From Acetobacteraceae bacterium (GTDB lineage Bacteria; Pseudomonadota; Alphaproteobacteria; Acetobacterales; Acetobacteraceae): DNA of 41,004 nucleotides. A program made the translations under genes and the position numbers. Positions within the stretch are counted from its first letter, which is position 1, and the number at the start of each line of letters is the position of its first letter. Under the pieces are notes generated by a model. That model did no database searches. It was not told the DNA's origin and saw only the letters and a list, made by a program, of their open reading frames with translations. Positions 15,466-23,338 of this stretch are shown here, piece after piece. The stretch is taken from NCBI GenBank assembly GCA_003151425.1, contig PLXO01000124.1, forward strand, positions 1 to 41,004, read 5' to 3'.

Positions 15466-15987
15466 TCACGGCGACTTTCCGCCACCCTGCATCGGCATGC
15501 CGCCCATGGCGCCGTGATCCATCCCCGGCATGGCGGCGGCACCCGCCTTGGCCACCGTCGCCGTGGCCGTCACCTGCCCCGCCTTGGCGAAGCTGAGCGT
15601 AACCGGGAAGCTGTCGCCTTCCTTCAGTGCCTGCTTCAGGCCCATCAGCATGATGTGGCGGCCGCCCGGAACCAGCGTCACCGGCTTGCCGGGTTCGATC
15701 GGCAGAGTAGTCACCGGCCGCATCTTCATTACGCCGTTGTCGTTCACGGTTTCATGCAGACCGGCCATGGCGGCGACCGGCGTCGTGACGCCGGTCAGCG
15801 TGTCCGGTGGGCCGGTTTCGGTGATGGTCAGGTAGACTACGCCCTCATGTCCGGCCATCGCGGCGCGCGACCAGACGTGATCGATCTGGATCTCCGACTG
15901 TTGCGCCCCCGACTGTTGCGCTCCCGACTGTTGTGCGAAACCGGCAAGTGGCATGGCGATCATGGCCACGGCAAGCAATCTACGCAT
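15466..15987 (-). CDS. Periplasmic copper chaperone PCu(A)C
   Basis: The 173-residue protein has a signal peptide (MRRLLAVAMIAMPLAGFAQQ) and the exact PCuAC copper site H-X10-M-X21-H-X-M, from HETVNDNGVMKM to GGRHIMLM. PCuAC binds Cu(I) in the periplasm and delivers it to the CuA or CuB centre of cytochrome oxidase, often with SCO. Just after the signal there is a repeat QQSGAQQSGAQQS, and the C-terminus is Met/His-rich (MPGMDHGAMGGMPMQGG), a possible second copper site. It lies 24 bases after CopC and 36 before the CopD fusion, clearly in an operon. Confidence 0.92.
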   Translation of the reverse strand: MRRLLAVAMIAMPLAGFAQQSGAQQSGAQQSEIQIDHVWSRAAMAGHEGVVYLTITETGPPDTLTGVTTPVAAMAGLHETVNDNGVMKMRPVTTLPIEPGKPVTLVPGGRHIMLMGLKQALKEGDSFPVTLSFAKAGQVTATATVAKAGAAAMPGMDHGAMGGMPMQGGGKSP

Positions 15988-16011
15988 CGTTCTCTCTCCA
16001 GACTGAACAGA

Positions 16012-16407
16012 TCAATGGGTGACGGTGAACCTGTAGTTTCCCTCGGTCTTGTGGGTATCGACCGAGGTGACATGCCAGATCACCGTGTAGGTGCCGGGGG
16101 GCAGCTTCGGCAGCTCGATGATCAGCCGCCGGTTGTTGTCGGGCGCGACGTGTTGCTTGCCGGTGGCGATCGCCGCGCCGTCCGCGCCGTCCACTTCGAT
16201 CTTGCTGAACAACGGCTCCACACCTTCGGTGAAGATGATCGAAACCTCGGGCGGCGAGGCGGCGATCTCGCTGCCCACCGGCGGACTGGCGCGCTCCAGA
16301 AACGCATGGGCGTACGCGCTCGGCACCGGCGCCAGCAGCGCCGTCGCCAGCACCGCCGGCGCGATCAGATTCCCGGGCAGACCCCCGAGCAGAGCAACGT
16401 GCCGCAT
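16012..16407 (-). CDS. copC: CopC copper-binding protein
   Basis: The 131-residue protein has a signal peptide ending AYA-HAFLERASPP. Cleavage exposes the N-terminal histidine that, with the downstream HVTSVDTHKTEG segment, forms the Cu(II) site of CopC. The Ig-like fold is supported by PPEVSIIFTEGVEPLFSKIEV and LPPGTYTVIWHV. The ATG overlaps the stop of the upstream gene by one base (TGATG), so translation is coupled. CopC passes copper in the periplasm to CopD, whose fusion is encoded two genes later. Length and motifs are normal. Confidence 0.92.
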   Translation of the reverse strand: MRHVALLGGLPGNLIAPAVLATALLAPVPSAYAHAFLERASPPVGSEIAASPPEVSIIFTEGVEPLFSKIEVDGADGAAIATGKQHVAPDNNRRLIIELPKLPPGTYTVIWHVTSVDTHKTEGNYRFTVTH

Positions 16408-17357
16408 CAGAGCCTCCACTCCGAGATCGGCTTGCCAAGACTGTTCGGGAACAGATCGTCGAAGTACAGGTGGAACTGTGCGATCACACCGAGATGCGAG
16501 CCGGTCGCCTTGTTGCCGGGAATCAGTGCCTCCACGGTGACCGCATAGGTCGTCGCGGTGTAGTTGATGCCCGGCGCGATCAGGTAGGTCGTGCTGCCCT
16601 GGCTCGGCCGGCCGGTCGGAGACGACCACTGGAACTCGACCAGTGGCGTGAGCTGGTTGACGAACTCGGGCAGGCCGTAATCCTTCACCTGCCCTGCGAG
16701 GTAGCGCATGCTGTATTGCAGCGACAGCCCGCCGGTCCACCGGTTCGAGGTGCCGTTGTTAAGGTCACCCGCGGCGTCGATGACCTTCAGGTTCTTGTCG
16801 GCGATCTGGTAACTGAGCTCGCCGGTGATGGCGAAGGCGCGCGCCCAGCCGATCGGCAGGTCGCCGAATCCCTTGCCGAAATAATAGGTGGGCGCGGTGG
16901 AACTGCTGTCGTCGTTGCCCAGCGTGGCGCCATTCTCGCCGGTCGCACCGGTGCGCGCGAAGTTGCGGACCACGCCGACCGACATCATGAACTCGTGCTC
17001 GGCGTTGACATACGGCTTGTATTTGAGCGTGCCAGAGAGATTCTCCCAGCCATTGGCGGTCTTGTTGCCCGGCTGGGTGAGCCACTGGTATCCGCCGTTG
17101 ATGGCAAAGCCGAAATTCTCAGTAATGCGCTTGTCGAATTCGAAACCGGCCGCGTAGAGGTTCGACACCATGCCACCATCGCTCGGCTGCGGCTGGTAGG
17201 AAAGGGTTGGCAGGCTGGCTTCGTCGGCGACATTGGGATCGTCAAGGATCAGCGTGCTGACGAACATGTGCGGACCGGCGAAACCGTGCGCGAAGGCGGG
17301 TTGGCTGGCCAGCAGGCTGGCGCCGCCGAGCGTGGCAAGCAGGATTGGGCGGTACAT
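16407..17357 (-). CDS. Probable outer-membrane protein of the copper operon
   Basis: The 316-residue protein has a signal peptide (MYRPILLATLGGASLLASQPAFA-HGF) and alternating polar and hydrophobic strands with many aromatic residues (GFAINGGYQWLTQ, LSGTLKYKPYV, GGLSLQYSMRYLAG, IAQFHLYF), consistent with a beta-barrel. I do not recognise a named family. The mature N-terminus starts HGFAGPHMF, which could bind copper. The start at 17357 is preferred because the signal begins there and GGGAG precedes it. Position between the DUF2946-like gene and copC suggests a role in copper passage or sensing at the outer membrane. Confidence 0.7.
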   Translation of the reverse strand: MYRPILLATLGGASLLASQPAFAHGFAGPHMFVSTLILDDPNVADEASLPTLSYQPQPSDGGMVSNLYAAGFEFDKRITENFGFAINGGYQWLTQPGNKTANGWENLSGTLKYKPYVNAEHEFMMSVGVVRNFARTGATGENGATLGNDDSSSTAPTYYFGKGFGDLPIGWARAFAITGELSYQIADKNLKVIDAAGDLNNGTSNRWTGGLSLQYSMRYLAGQVKDYGLPEFVNQLTPLVEFQWSSPTGRPSQGSTTYLIAPGINYTATTYAVTVEALIPGNKATGSHLGVIAQFHLYFDDLFPNSLGKPISEWRL

Positions 17358-17444
17358 GACTGGGAGACTCCACTGAGATTGAGCTGGCGACGCCGGCGCC
17401 GTCGGCACCCAAATGCCGTCGGCATCAACGTCAGAAGACCCGAC

Positions 17445-17852
17445 TCAGATCAGTGAAGGCGGTCCGCGCGGCTGGGCGGCAGCCACCGGGTGGACCGGCG
17501 GCGCGCGCGGTTGCGCCGCGCCACGCTGCGCGGTGGCAACGAATTGTCGTTCCGGCAGTGCCGGCGTCGGCGGCAGGATGGCCACCGGCGCTGCGTGCGC
17601 CATGCAGATCGCACACAGGGCGCAGTTGTGCGCGGGCTGGGCCGGTGCCTGCTGCGCCGGCTGTCCTGCGTCCTCGACGTGGCAGATCGGAACATTGCCG
17701 AGTGGATCGGCGGCAACGGCCAATGGCGCCAGCGAGATCGTGGCAAGCAGAAGGAGCTGGCACCAGACGGCAAGCAACGACGCGGCGAACCCGATCGTGG
17801 GTTGCAGCCCTGAGAAAGCGGCGGTCGGGTTTCGCTCCGGGGCTCGACGCAC
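17445..17852 (-). CDS. DUF2946-like Cys/His protein, first gene of copper operon
   Basis: The 135-residue protein has an N-terminal hydrophobic segment (about residues 20-46, LLAVWCQLLLLATISLAPLAV) ending near AVA-ADP, and then a cysteine cluster HNCALCAICMAHAAP typical of DUF2946-like proteins, which commonly lie in copper operons. A proline/alanine-rich tail follows. The Cys-x2-Cys-x2-Cys arrangement with flanking histidines suggests Cu(I) binding in the periplasm. It lies 87 bases before the outer-membrane protein gene on the same strand. Family placement is by pattern and context only. Confidence 0.65.
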   Translation of the reverse strand: MRRAPERNPTAAFSGLQPTIGFAASLLAVWCQLLLLATISLAPLAVAADPLGNVPICHVEDAGQPAQQAPAQPAHNCALCAICMAHAAPVAILPPTPALPERQFVATAQRGAAQPRAPPVHPVAAAQPRGPPSLI

Positions 17853-17930
17853 AGGGGGCCATTCAATCTGTCACGGTCCAACACCTAGCCTCGCGTCGTG
17901 CCGCGGGCAAGCGGCCGCACGCCCCTTTCC

Positions 17931-18066
17931 GTCATGCCCGCACTCGGACTCTTGACCCGGGGATCATCCGGGCATCCTCACCCGTTCGGTCGAAGCATGC
18001 CGCGCTCTGTCGGCACGGCAAGTGCCGCGGCGGATGGCCGGATCAAGCCCAGCCGCGACGACGGGG
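17931..18066. repeat. REP-like element (family A), degenerate
   Basis: GTCATGCCCGCACTCGG...TTGACCCGGGGATCATCCGGGCAT at the left and GGATGGCCGGATCAAGCCCAGCC...GACGACGGGG at the right are the usual opposed arms of this repeat with extra sequence between them. It fills most of the gap before the next gene on the plus strand and lies upstream of the copper operon. Confidence 0.6.
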
Positions 18067-18113
18067 CAACATCGTTGCGCCAGCGTTAGACTTGCCAGCG
18101 TGATGCCCCGGTC

Positions 18114-18542
18114 ATGTCGCTTGGTCATTGCCCCACCCAAGTGACAGAAGCTAACATGGCGATCGAGGCGAGGGCTTTGATCCCCCAAGCGGGACATGTC
18201 GGCGCGGAGAGTCAGGTGCGGACGATCAATTTCCGTCTTGCTATGACCTATGTCGGGTGGGCGCGGTGGCTGCCGCGCGCAGCAGTGCTGATGGCGTTCG
18301 CGGCCGGCTTGCTTCTCCCCGTCGGGGTTATGCCTGCCCGCCCCACGTCCGATACCCAGGCATTCGACAGCATCTATTACAATGCCCTGCTGTCGGGCCG
18401 GGATGCCGACGCCGCCTTGCGCAAGGCGCATTACCTGACTGGCAGTCTCATGCAGCACTTCGGCATGACAAGGTTTGAAGCTGCCGCCGAGGTCGCCAGG
18501 ATCATGATCATGCGTAGCGGTGCGCTGTGTTCCGGGGGCTGA
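18114..18542 (+). CDS. Small membrane or secreted protein of unknown function
   Basis: The 142-residue product has one clear hydrophobic segment (LPRAAVLMAFAAGLLLPVGVM, about residues 53-73), then a soluble helical part (FDSIYYNALLSGRDADAALRKAHYLTGSLMQHFGMTRFEAAAEV). It might be a signal anchor. A start at 18156 (MAIEARAL) is equally possible. I recognise no family. No partner on the same strand; an IS66 remnant follows. Composition is protein-like but the call is not certain. Confidence 0.45.
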   Translation: MSLGHCPTQVTEANMAIEARALIPQAGHVGAESQVRTINFRLAMTYVGWARWLPRAAVLMAFAAGLLLPVGVMPARPTSDTQAFDSIYYNALLSGRDADAALRKAHYLTGSLMQHFGMTRFEAAAEVARIMIMRSGALCSGG

Positions 18543-18589
18543 GCCGGATGCGCCCGGGCGGGTAACTGCCTCGACCTGACTAACCCCCG

Positions 18590-18800
18590 ACCTGACCAAC
18601 CCCCGACGTCGGCAGGCACAGAGGGCGGCATGCTCCACCACGTCGCGTTGTAGCGTCGCCGGCAGCGGCTGTCGCACCGGTTTGCGACGCTGTGTCCCAG
18701 TCTCTAGCGGTGCCGCGGTGGGTTCTTCCAGCGCGGCAGGTGTGATCTCCCCCACCTGCTCCTCGAGTTCGCCAAGAATCAGTTCAATCGGCGCTGGGAG
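18590..18800 (-). pseudogene. IS66-family TnpC fragment
   Basis: The minus strand encodes ELEEQVGEITPAALEEP followed by RRKPVRQPLPATLQRDVVEHAALCAC, which resembles the N-terminal linker and the start of the zinc-finger region of IS66 TnpC (RRKP.R.PLP.HLPR...H....C.C..CGG). The rest of the transposase, including the DDE domain, is absent. It is a relic, and the remainder of 18543-18961 shows nothing else. Confidence 0.6.
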
Positions 18801-18961
18801 TAACCCGCACCCAACAGATCGGCGGCGAAAGACGACGGCTGCCGTCGATGGTGTTCGAGGCTACGAACGGCCTGATAAACGAATTTCGCACGAGAATTAC
18901 GGTTGCGGGTCGGACCAGAGCAAGGACAGGTGTATCCCCGAATGCATAGTATGCCGCTGTA

Positions 18962-19723
18962 TCAATCCTTATCCAACCCCCCGCTGGCGTTCAGCCGTTC
19001 CGCGGTGATGTAGTCCGGCGCGTCGAGCGCCAGCCAGACTACCGTCCTGGCGACCGTTTCGCAATCGGTGCGCCGGCCCAGCGGGATGCGGCGCGTGCGC
19101 TCGGCCAGGAACACCTCGAAATCGTTGCGGCCTTCCAGCGCGGCGAGCTGCTGCTCGGTGATGCGCTGCATCGGCGTGTCCATCATCCCGGGCGCGACCG
19201 CGTTCACCGTCACGCCGTAAGGCGCCAGCGCGACCGCGGCGGCACGGGTCACCGCGTCCACGCCCGCCTTGCTGGCGGCATAGGCGAGATAGTTCGGCAG
19301 CGCCATGCGCGAGGCGGGCGAGGTCACGTTGACGATCCGCCCGCTGCGTTGCGCGCGCATGTGCCGGCCCGCGGCGGCACAGATCAGCGCCACCGCCTTC
19401 AGGTTGAGATCGAGCGTGCGGTCCCAGGTCGCGCCGCGCATCGCGAAGAAATCCTCGCCCGCACCGTAGCCGGCGTTGTTCACCACAAGGTCGAGGCCGC
19501 CGAGCGCCGCGATCGCGCGCTCCACCGCTGTTTCGGGGCCGGCCTCGGCGGTCAGGTCCTGGATGATCACCGTGGTCGGGGCGCCGCACTCGGCCGCGAC
19601 TGTATTCGTTGCAGTGGCATCGATATCGATCAGCGCCAGCGTGCAGCCGCGCTCGGCCAGGGCGAGTGCGGTCGCGCGACCGAGCCCGCTGCCCGCGCCG
19701 GTGATCATTGCCCGTGTGGTCAT
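18962..19723 (-). CDS. Short-chain dehydrogenase/reductase
   Basis: The 253-residue protein is a classical SDR: the nucleotide-binding TGAGSGLGRA near residue 7, an acidic residue after strand 2 (LIDID) favouring NAD, NNAGYG, catalytic Ser in VTSPASRMA, and YLAYAASKAG with the Tyr-x3-Lys pair. The second ATG of an ATGATG pair is preferred as it is better spaced from CGGAG. The gene is 83 bases after the xanthine-dehydrogenase-family gene on the same strand and with Ldh2 forms a likely oxidoreductase operon. Substrate unknown. Confidence 0.9.
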   Translation of the reverse strand: MTTRAMITGAGSGLGRATALALAERGCTLALIDIDATATNTVAAECGAPTTVIIQDLTAEAGPETAVERAIAALGGLDLVVNNAGYGAGEDFFAMRGATWDRTLDLNLKAVALICAAAGRHMRAQRSGRIVNVTSPASRMALPNYLAYAASKAGVDAVTRAAAVALAPYGVTVNAVAPGMMDTPMQRITEQQLAALEGRNDFEVFLAERTRRIPLGRRTDCETVARTVVWLALDAPDYITAERLNASGGLDKD

Positions 19724-19806
19724 CATGGCTCCGTGTGTGCCAGGGCACAACGTTCCGGTCGCATCATGTCATGCCCGGGCACGATTGAGAGGGCGACGTC
19801 CACGCC

Positions 19807-22110
19807 TCAGTGTTCCTGCAGCGCGCGCCAGATTCGTTCCGGTGTCGCAGGCATGTCGATATGCGTGACACCACGCGGCGCCAGCGCATCCAGGATCGCG
19901 CAGATGACCGCTTGCGGCGCGGCGATGGCACCGGCCTGGCCGGAGCCTTTCACGCCGAGCGGATTGGCCGTGGTCGGCACGCCGTTGAACGTGATGTCGA
20001 GCGACGGCAGGTCGTCGGCGCGCGGCAATGTGTAGTCCATGAACGAGCCGCTCAGCATCTGGCCGGACTCCGGGTCGTAGATCGTGTGCTCCAGCATTGC
20101 CTGGCCGATGCCCTGCACGACGCCGCCCTGGATCTGCCCCAGGGTGAGCATCGGGTTCAGCAACGTACCGAAATCGTCCACCGCGGTGTAGCGTTCCAGC
20201 GTGAGGGCACCGGTGTCGGGATCGACCTCGACCTCGGCGATGTGGCAGCCGTTGGGGTAGGTGATCAGGTCGAGCAGGTTCCAGACATAGGTGTCCAGGC
20301 CTGGGGTTTCGCCGTCCGGTACATTGGCGGGATCGCGCGCGGCGCGGGCCACGCTGAGCAGGTCGATGCCGCGGGAGGGGTCGTCGCGCAGGCTGAAGCG
20401 TCCGTCGGCGAACGCCACCTGCGCCGGCGAGGCCTGCAGCAGCCGTGCGGCGATTTTCGTGCCCTTGGCGAGCATCGTATCCGCTGCCTTGCACAGTGCG
20501 GCGCCGCCCATGTGCATCGAGCGCGCGCCGCCGTGCCCGTTGCCATCGCGCACCGAAGCGGTGTCGGCCTGCACGTAGCGGAACGTCTCGATCGGCAGGC
20601 CGAGCAGGTCGGCGGCGATCTGCGGATAGGTCGTTTCGTGGCCCATGCCATTCGATTGCGTACCGACCAGCAGCGCCACCTTGCCGTCGGCATCGAAACG
20701 GATTTCCGCGCCCTCGTTCGGTGCGCCGCGCGCGGTCTCCATGAAGCAGGTCACGCCGATGCCGCGCAGCAGGCCGCGCGCGCGGGAGGCGTCGCGCCGT
20801 GCGGCGAACCCCGCGTGGTCGGCGGCGCGTGTGGCGTCGTCCAGGTTGGCGCCGAAGCGGCCGCAATCGATCACCGTGCCCAGTGCCTTGCGGTAGGGGA
20901 ATTGCGCGACAAGATTGCGCCGGCGCAGCGCGATCGGATCGAAGCCGCAACGCCGGGCGGCGGCGTCGATCAGCCGCTCGATCATGTAGTTGACTTCGGG
21001 CTTGCCGGCGCCGCGGTAGGCGTCGATCGGCACGGTGTTGGTGAAGGCGCCGCGCACGTCCATGAAGATCGCCGGAATGACGTAGCCGCTGCCCATCGCA
21101 TTGGCCGGCGCGTTGGTCGAGCTGCCCGGGCCGCCGGTGGACAGATAGGCACCGAGATCGGCAACCGTGACGACGTCGAGCGCGAGGAAATTGCCCTCCG
21201 CGTCCAACGCCAGGCGCGCGCGCGTGGCATTGGCGCGGCCCTGCGCGGTGGTGACGAAGTCCTCCGTGCGTTCGCTGAGCCACTTCACGGTGCGGCCCAG
21301 GTGGCGAGCGGCCCAGAGCAGCATCACCCATTCCGGATACAACGCGTTTTTCACGCCGAACCCGCCGCCGACGTCGGGGCAGGAGACGCGCATGCGCGCC
21401 GCCGGCACGCGGAACACGGTGTCGGCCAGTTGCGATTGCAGCGCGTGCACGCCGGCGCCGGAGTATTGCAGGTGGAAACCGTGCGCGTCGTCGTATGCGC
21501 CGATCGCGCCGCGTGGTTCCATGGCCGAGATAACGATGCGATTGTTGATCAGCTCCAGCTCGACCACATGCGCCGCGCCGGCGATCGCCGCCTGCACCGC
21601 GACGGCGTCACCCTTCTGGAAGCGATACGTCTGGTTGCCCGGCGCCTGATCCCAGATTTGCGGCGCGCCGTCGCGCAGCGCGGCTGGGGCGTCGACGATT
21701 GCGGGCAGTTCGTCGTAGTCGACGACGACGGCTTCCGCGGCATTGCGCGCCGCGTCGCGGGTTTCCGCCACGATGAACGCCACCGGATCGCCGACATGTC
21801 GCGCGCGGTCGGTCGCGAGCGCGCGGCGCGGTGGCACGATCATCGGCTGCAGGCTGGCCACCGGCACATTGCAGGGCAACGGACCGAGATCGGCCAGATC
21901 GGCGGCGGTGAACACGCCCAGCACGCCTGGCGTGGTTCGAGCCGCCTCGGCATCGATGCGTGCGATCGTTGCGTGTGCGTGCGGCGATCGCACCACGTGC
22001 ATCCAGACCTGGCCTGGTTCGTCGATATCCTCGATGAACTGGCCGCGCCCGGTCAGGAAGCGCGCGTCTTCCAGCCGGCGAAGGGATTGCCCTTTGAGTG
22101 GCGCGGCCAT
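19807..22110 (-). CDS. Xanthine dehydrogenase-family molybdopterin subunit with Gln at the catalytic Glu
   Basis: The 767-residue protein has the aldehyde oxidase/xanthine dehydrogenase large-subunit layout: RLEDARFLTGRGQFIEDI and SPHAHATI at the start, CPDVGGGFGVKNALYPEW in the middle, AYRGAGKPEVNYMIERLID, and GVKGSGQAGAIAAPQAV near the end. AYRGAGKPE marks the non-CODH type. At about residue 725 the usual GxGExG catalytic glutamate is glutamine (codon CAG, 19936-19938). Neither the [2Fe-2S] nor the FAD subunit is encoded nearby. It starts three bases after the Ldh2 stop, so the two are coupled. Either the enzyme has unusual chemistry, or the partner subunits are elsewhere. Confidence 0.85.
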   Translation of the reverse strand: MAAPLKGQSLRRLEDARFLTGRGQFIEDIDEPGQVWMHVVRSPHAHATIARIDAEAARTTPGVLGVFTAADLADLGPLPCNVPVASLQPMIVPPRRALATDRARHVGDPVAFIVAETRDAARNAAEAVVVDYDELPAIVDAPAALRDGAPQIWDQAPGNQTYRFQKGDAVAVQAAIAGAAHVVELELINNRIVISAMEPRGAIGAYDDAHGFHLQYSGAGVHALQSQLADTVFRVPAARMRVSCPDVGGGFGVKNALYPEWVMLLWAARHLGRTVKWLSERTEDFVTTAQGRANATRARLALDAEGNFLALDVVTVADLGAYLSTGGPGSSTNAPANAMGSGYVIPAIFMDVRGAFTNTVPIDAYRGAGKPEVNYMIERLIDAAARRCGFDPIALRRRNLVAQFPYRKALGTVIDCGRFGANLDDATRAADHAGFAARRDASRARGLLRGIGVTCFMETARGAPNEGAEIRFDADGKVALLVGTQSNGMGHETTYPQIAADLLGLPIETFRYVQADTASVRDGNGHGGARSMHMGGAALCKAADTMLAKGTKIAARLLQASPAQVAFADGRFSLRDDPSRGIDLLSVARAARDPANVPDGETPGLDTYVWNLLDLITYPNGCHIAEVEVDPDTGALTLERYTAVDDFGTLLNPMLTLGQIQGGVVQGIGQAMLEHTIYDPESGQMLSGSFMDYTLPRADDLPSLDITFNGVPTTANPLGVKGSGQAGAIAAPQAVICAILDALAPRGVTHIDMPATPERIWRALQEH

Positions 22111-22113
22111 CAG

Positions 22114-23169
22114 TCAGTCCGCGAGGCCGAGCTTGCCGGCGATGCCATACTCGGCCGCCAGCTTCTTCAGCACACCCCAGGTGGCATCCTCGATCGCGAT
22201 GCCGTTCTTGCGACGGTCCTGCTCTTTCCGGAACTCGATCTCGCCGGGGTAGTAGACCTCTTTGAAGCCGTCGGCCGGCGGCGTGTCCTTCAGGTAGTGG
22301 GCGAAGTCGGTCACCTCCTGCTTGAAGGTGTCGAGGTTGCGGAAGGCGCTGACCTTGAACACGGCGATGAAGCAGCCGTCGTTGTGGCGGCCTTTTGGAT
22401 CTATACCGAAACCTAAACCGGTGAGCAGACCAGAAAAAATCTCGACGATCGTTGCCAGACCGTAGCCCTTGTAGCCCTCGGCGCCGCCCAGCGGCAGCAG
22501 CGCGCCGCCCTGGCGCAGCTTGCGCGGATCGGTGGTGGGCTTGCCTTCGGCGTCGATCAGCCAGCCCGGCGGCACCTGCTCGCCGCGCGCCAGGGACACG
22601 CCGATCTTGCCGGCGGCGGCGGCCGAGGTGGCCATGTCGAAGAACAGCGGGCCGTCGAGGTTGGACGGCACGGCGAAACAGATCGGATTGGTGCCGAGCC
22701 GCGCCTTGGCGCCGCCGAACGGGGCGACGTGCTTCGGGCTGCGGCCGGAATCGGCGGTGATCATTGCGATCATGCCGCGCTCGATCGCCATCAGCGGGTA
22801 GGCGGCGAGGCGGCCGATATGGCCCTGGCGGAACACCGTGCAAGCTGCAACGTTCTGCTTGTCCGCCTTGTCGATCGTCAGCTTCATCGCCTTCTCGGTG
22901 ACGACGTAGCCGAAACCCCAGTTGCCGTCGACGACAGTGGTGGTCGGGGTTTCCTCGACGATGGTCCAGGGCGCGGCAGGCACGATGTGGCCGACCTTCA
23001 CACGGTCGATGTAGGTGGGGATCAGGATGATGCCATGCGAATCGTGGCCGGCGAGATTGGCGCCAATCGACAGGCGCGAGATCGTATCGGCCTCGGTGTC
23101 GGGTGTGCCGGCAGCGATCAGCAGGGCGCGGGCGATCTCGGTCAGGCGGTCGGGGGTGACGTTCGGCAT
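22114..23169 (-). CDS. Ldh2/malate-lactate-type oxidoreductase
   Basis: The 351-residue protein belongs to the type 2 malate/L-lactate/ureidoglycolate dehydrogenase family: SIGANLAGHDSHGIILIPTYIDRV (catalytic His in DSHG), VVDGNWGFGYVVTEKAM, RQGHIGRLAAYPLMA, LGTNPICFAVPS and GYKGYGLATIVEIFSGLL. These enzymes oxidise 2-hydroxy acids with NAD(P). A GGAGGAAGGAG ribosome site precedes the ATG at 23169. It is the first gene of the run leading to the molybdenum subunit and SDR. The BNR-propeller gene is divergent across 169 bases. Confidence 0.9.
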   Translation of the reverse strand: MPNVTPDRLTEIARALLIAAGTPDTEADTISRLSIGANLAGHDSHGIILIPTYIDRVKVGHIVPAAPWTIVEETPTTTVVDGNWGFGYVVTEKAMKLTIDKADKQNVAACTVFRQGHIGRLAAYPLMAIERGMIAMITADSGRSPKHVAPFGGAKARLGTNPICFAVPSNLDGPLFFDMATSAAAAGKIGVSLARGEQVPPGWLIDAEGKPTTDPRKLRQGGALLPLGGAEGYKGYGLATIVEIFSGLLTGLGFGIDPKGRHNDGCFIAVFKVSAFRNLDTFKQEVTDFAHYLKDTPPADGFKEVYYPGEIEFRKEQDRRKNGIAIEDATWGVLKKLAAEYGIAGKLGLAD

Positions 23170-23338
23170 GGGTTTCTCCTTCCTCCCCTGGCGGCGGTTG
23201 GCTTCAGTGTCGGCCGAAGCGGGGTGGATGGGAAGGCGGGGCCGGCGCGGATATTCCCGGGTCGCGGAATTTGGCCTAGGCTTGTGACACGTCCTAGCGA
23301 CAAGTCCAGGTAACACGACAGCAGCGGGAGAAACTCCG

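Noticed and set aside
19810-22416. Open plus-strand frame of 868 codons
   Set aside because: It lies antisense to the xanthine-dehydrogenase-family gene and has the same biased composition. No motif supports it.
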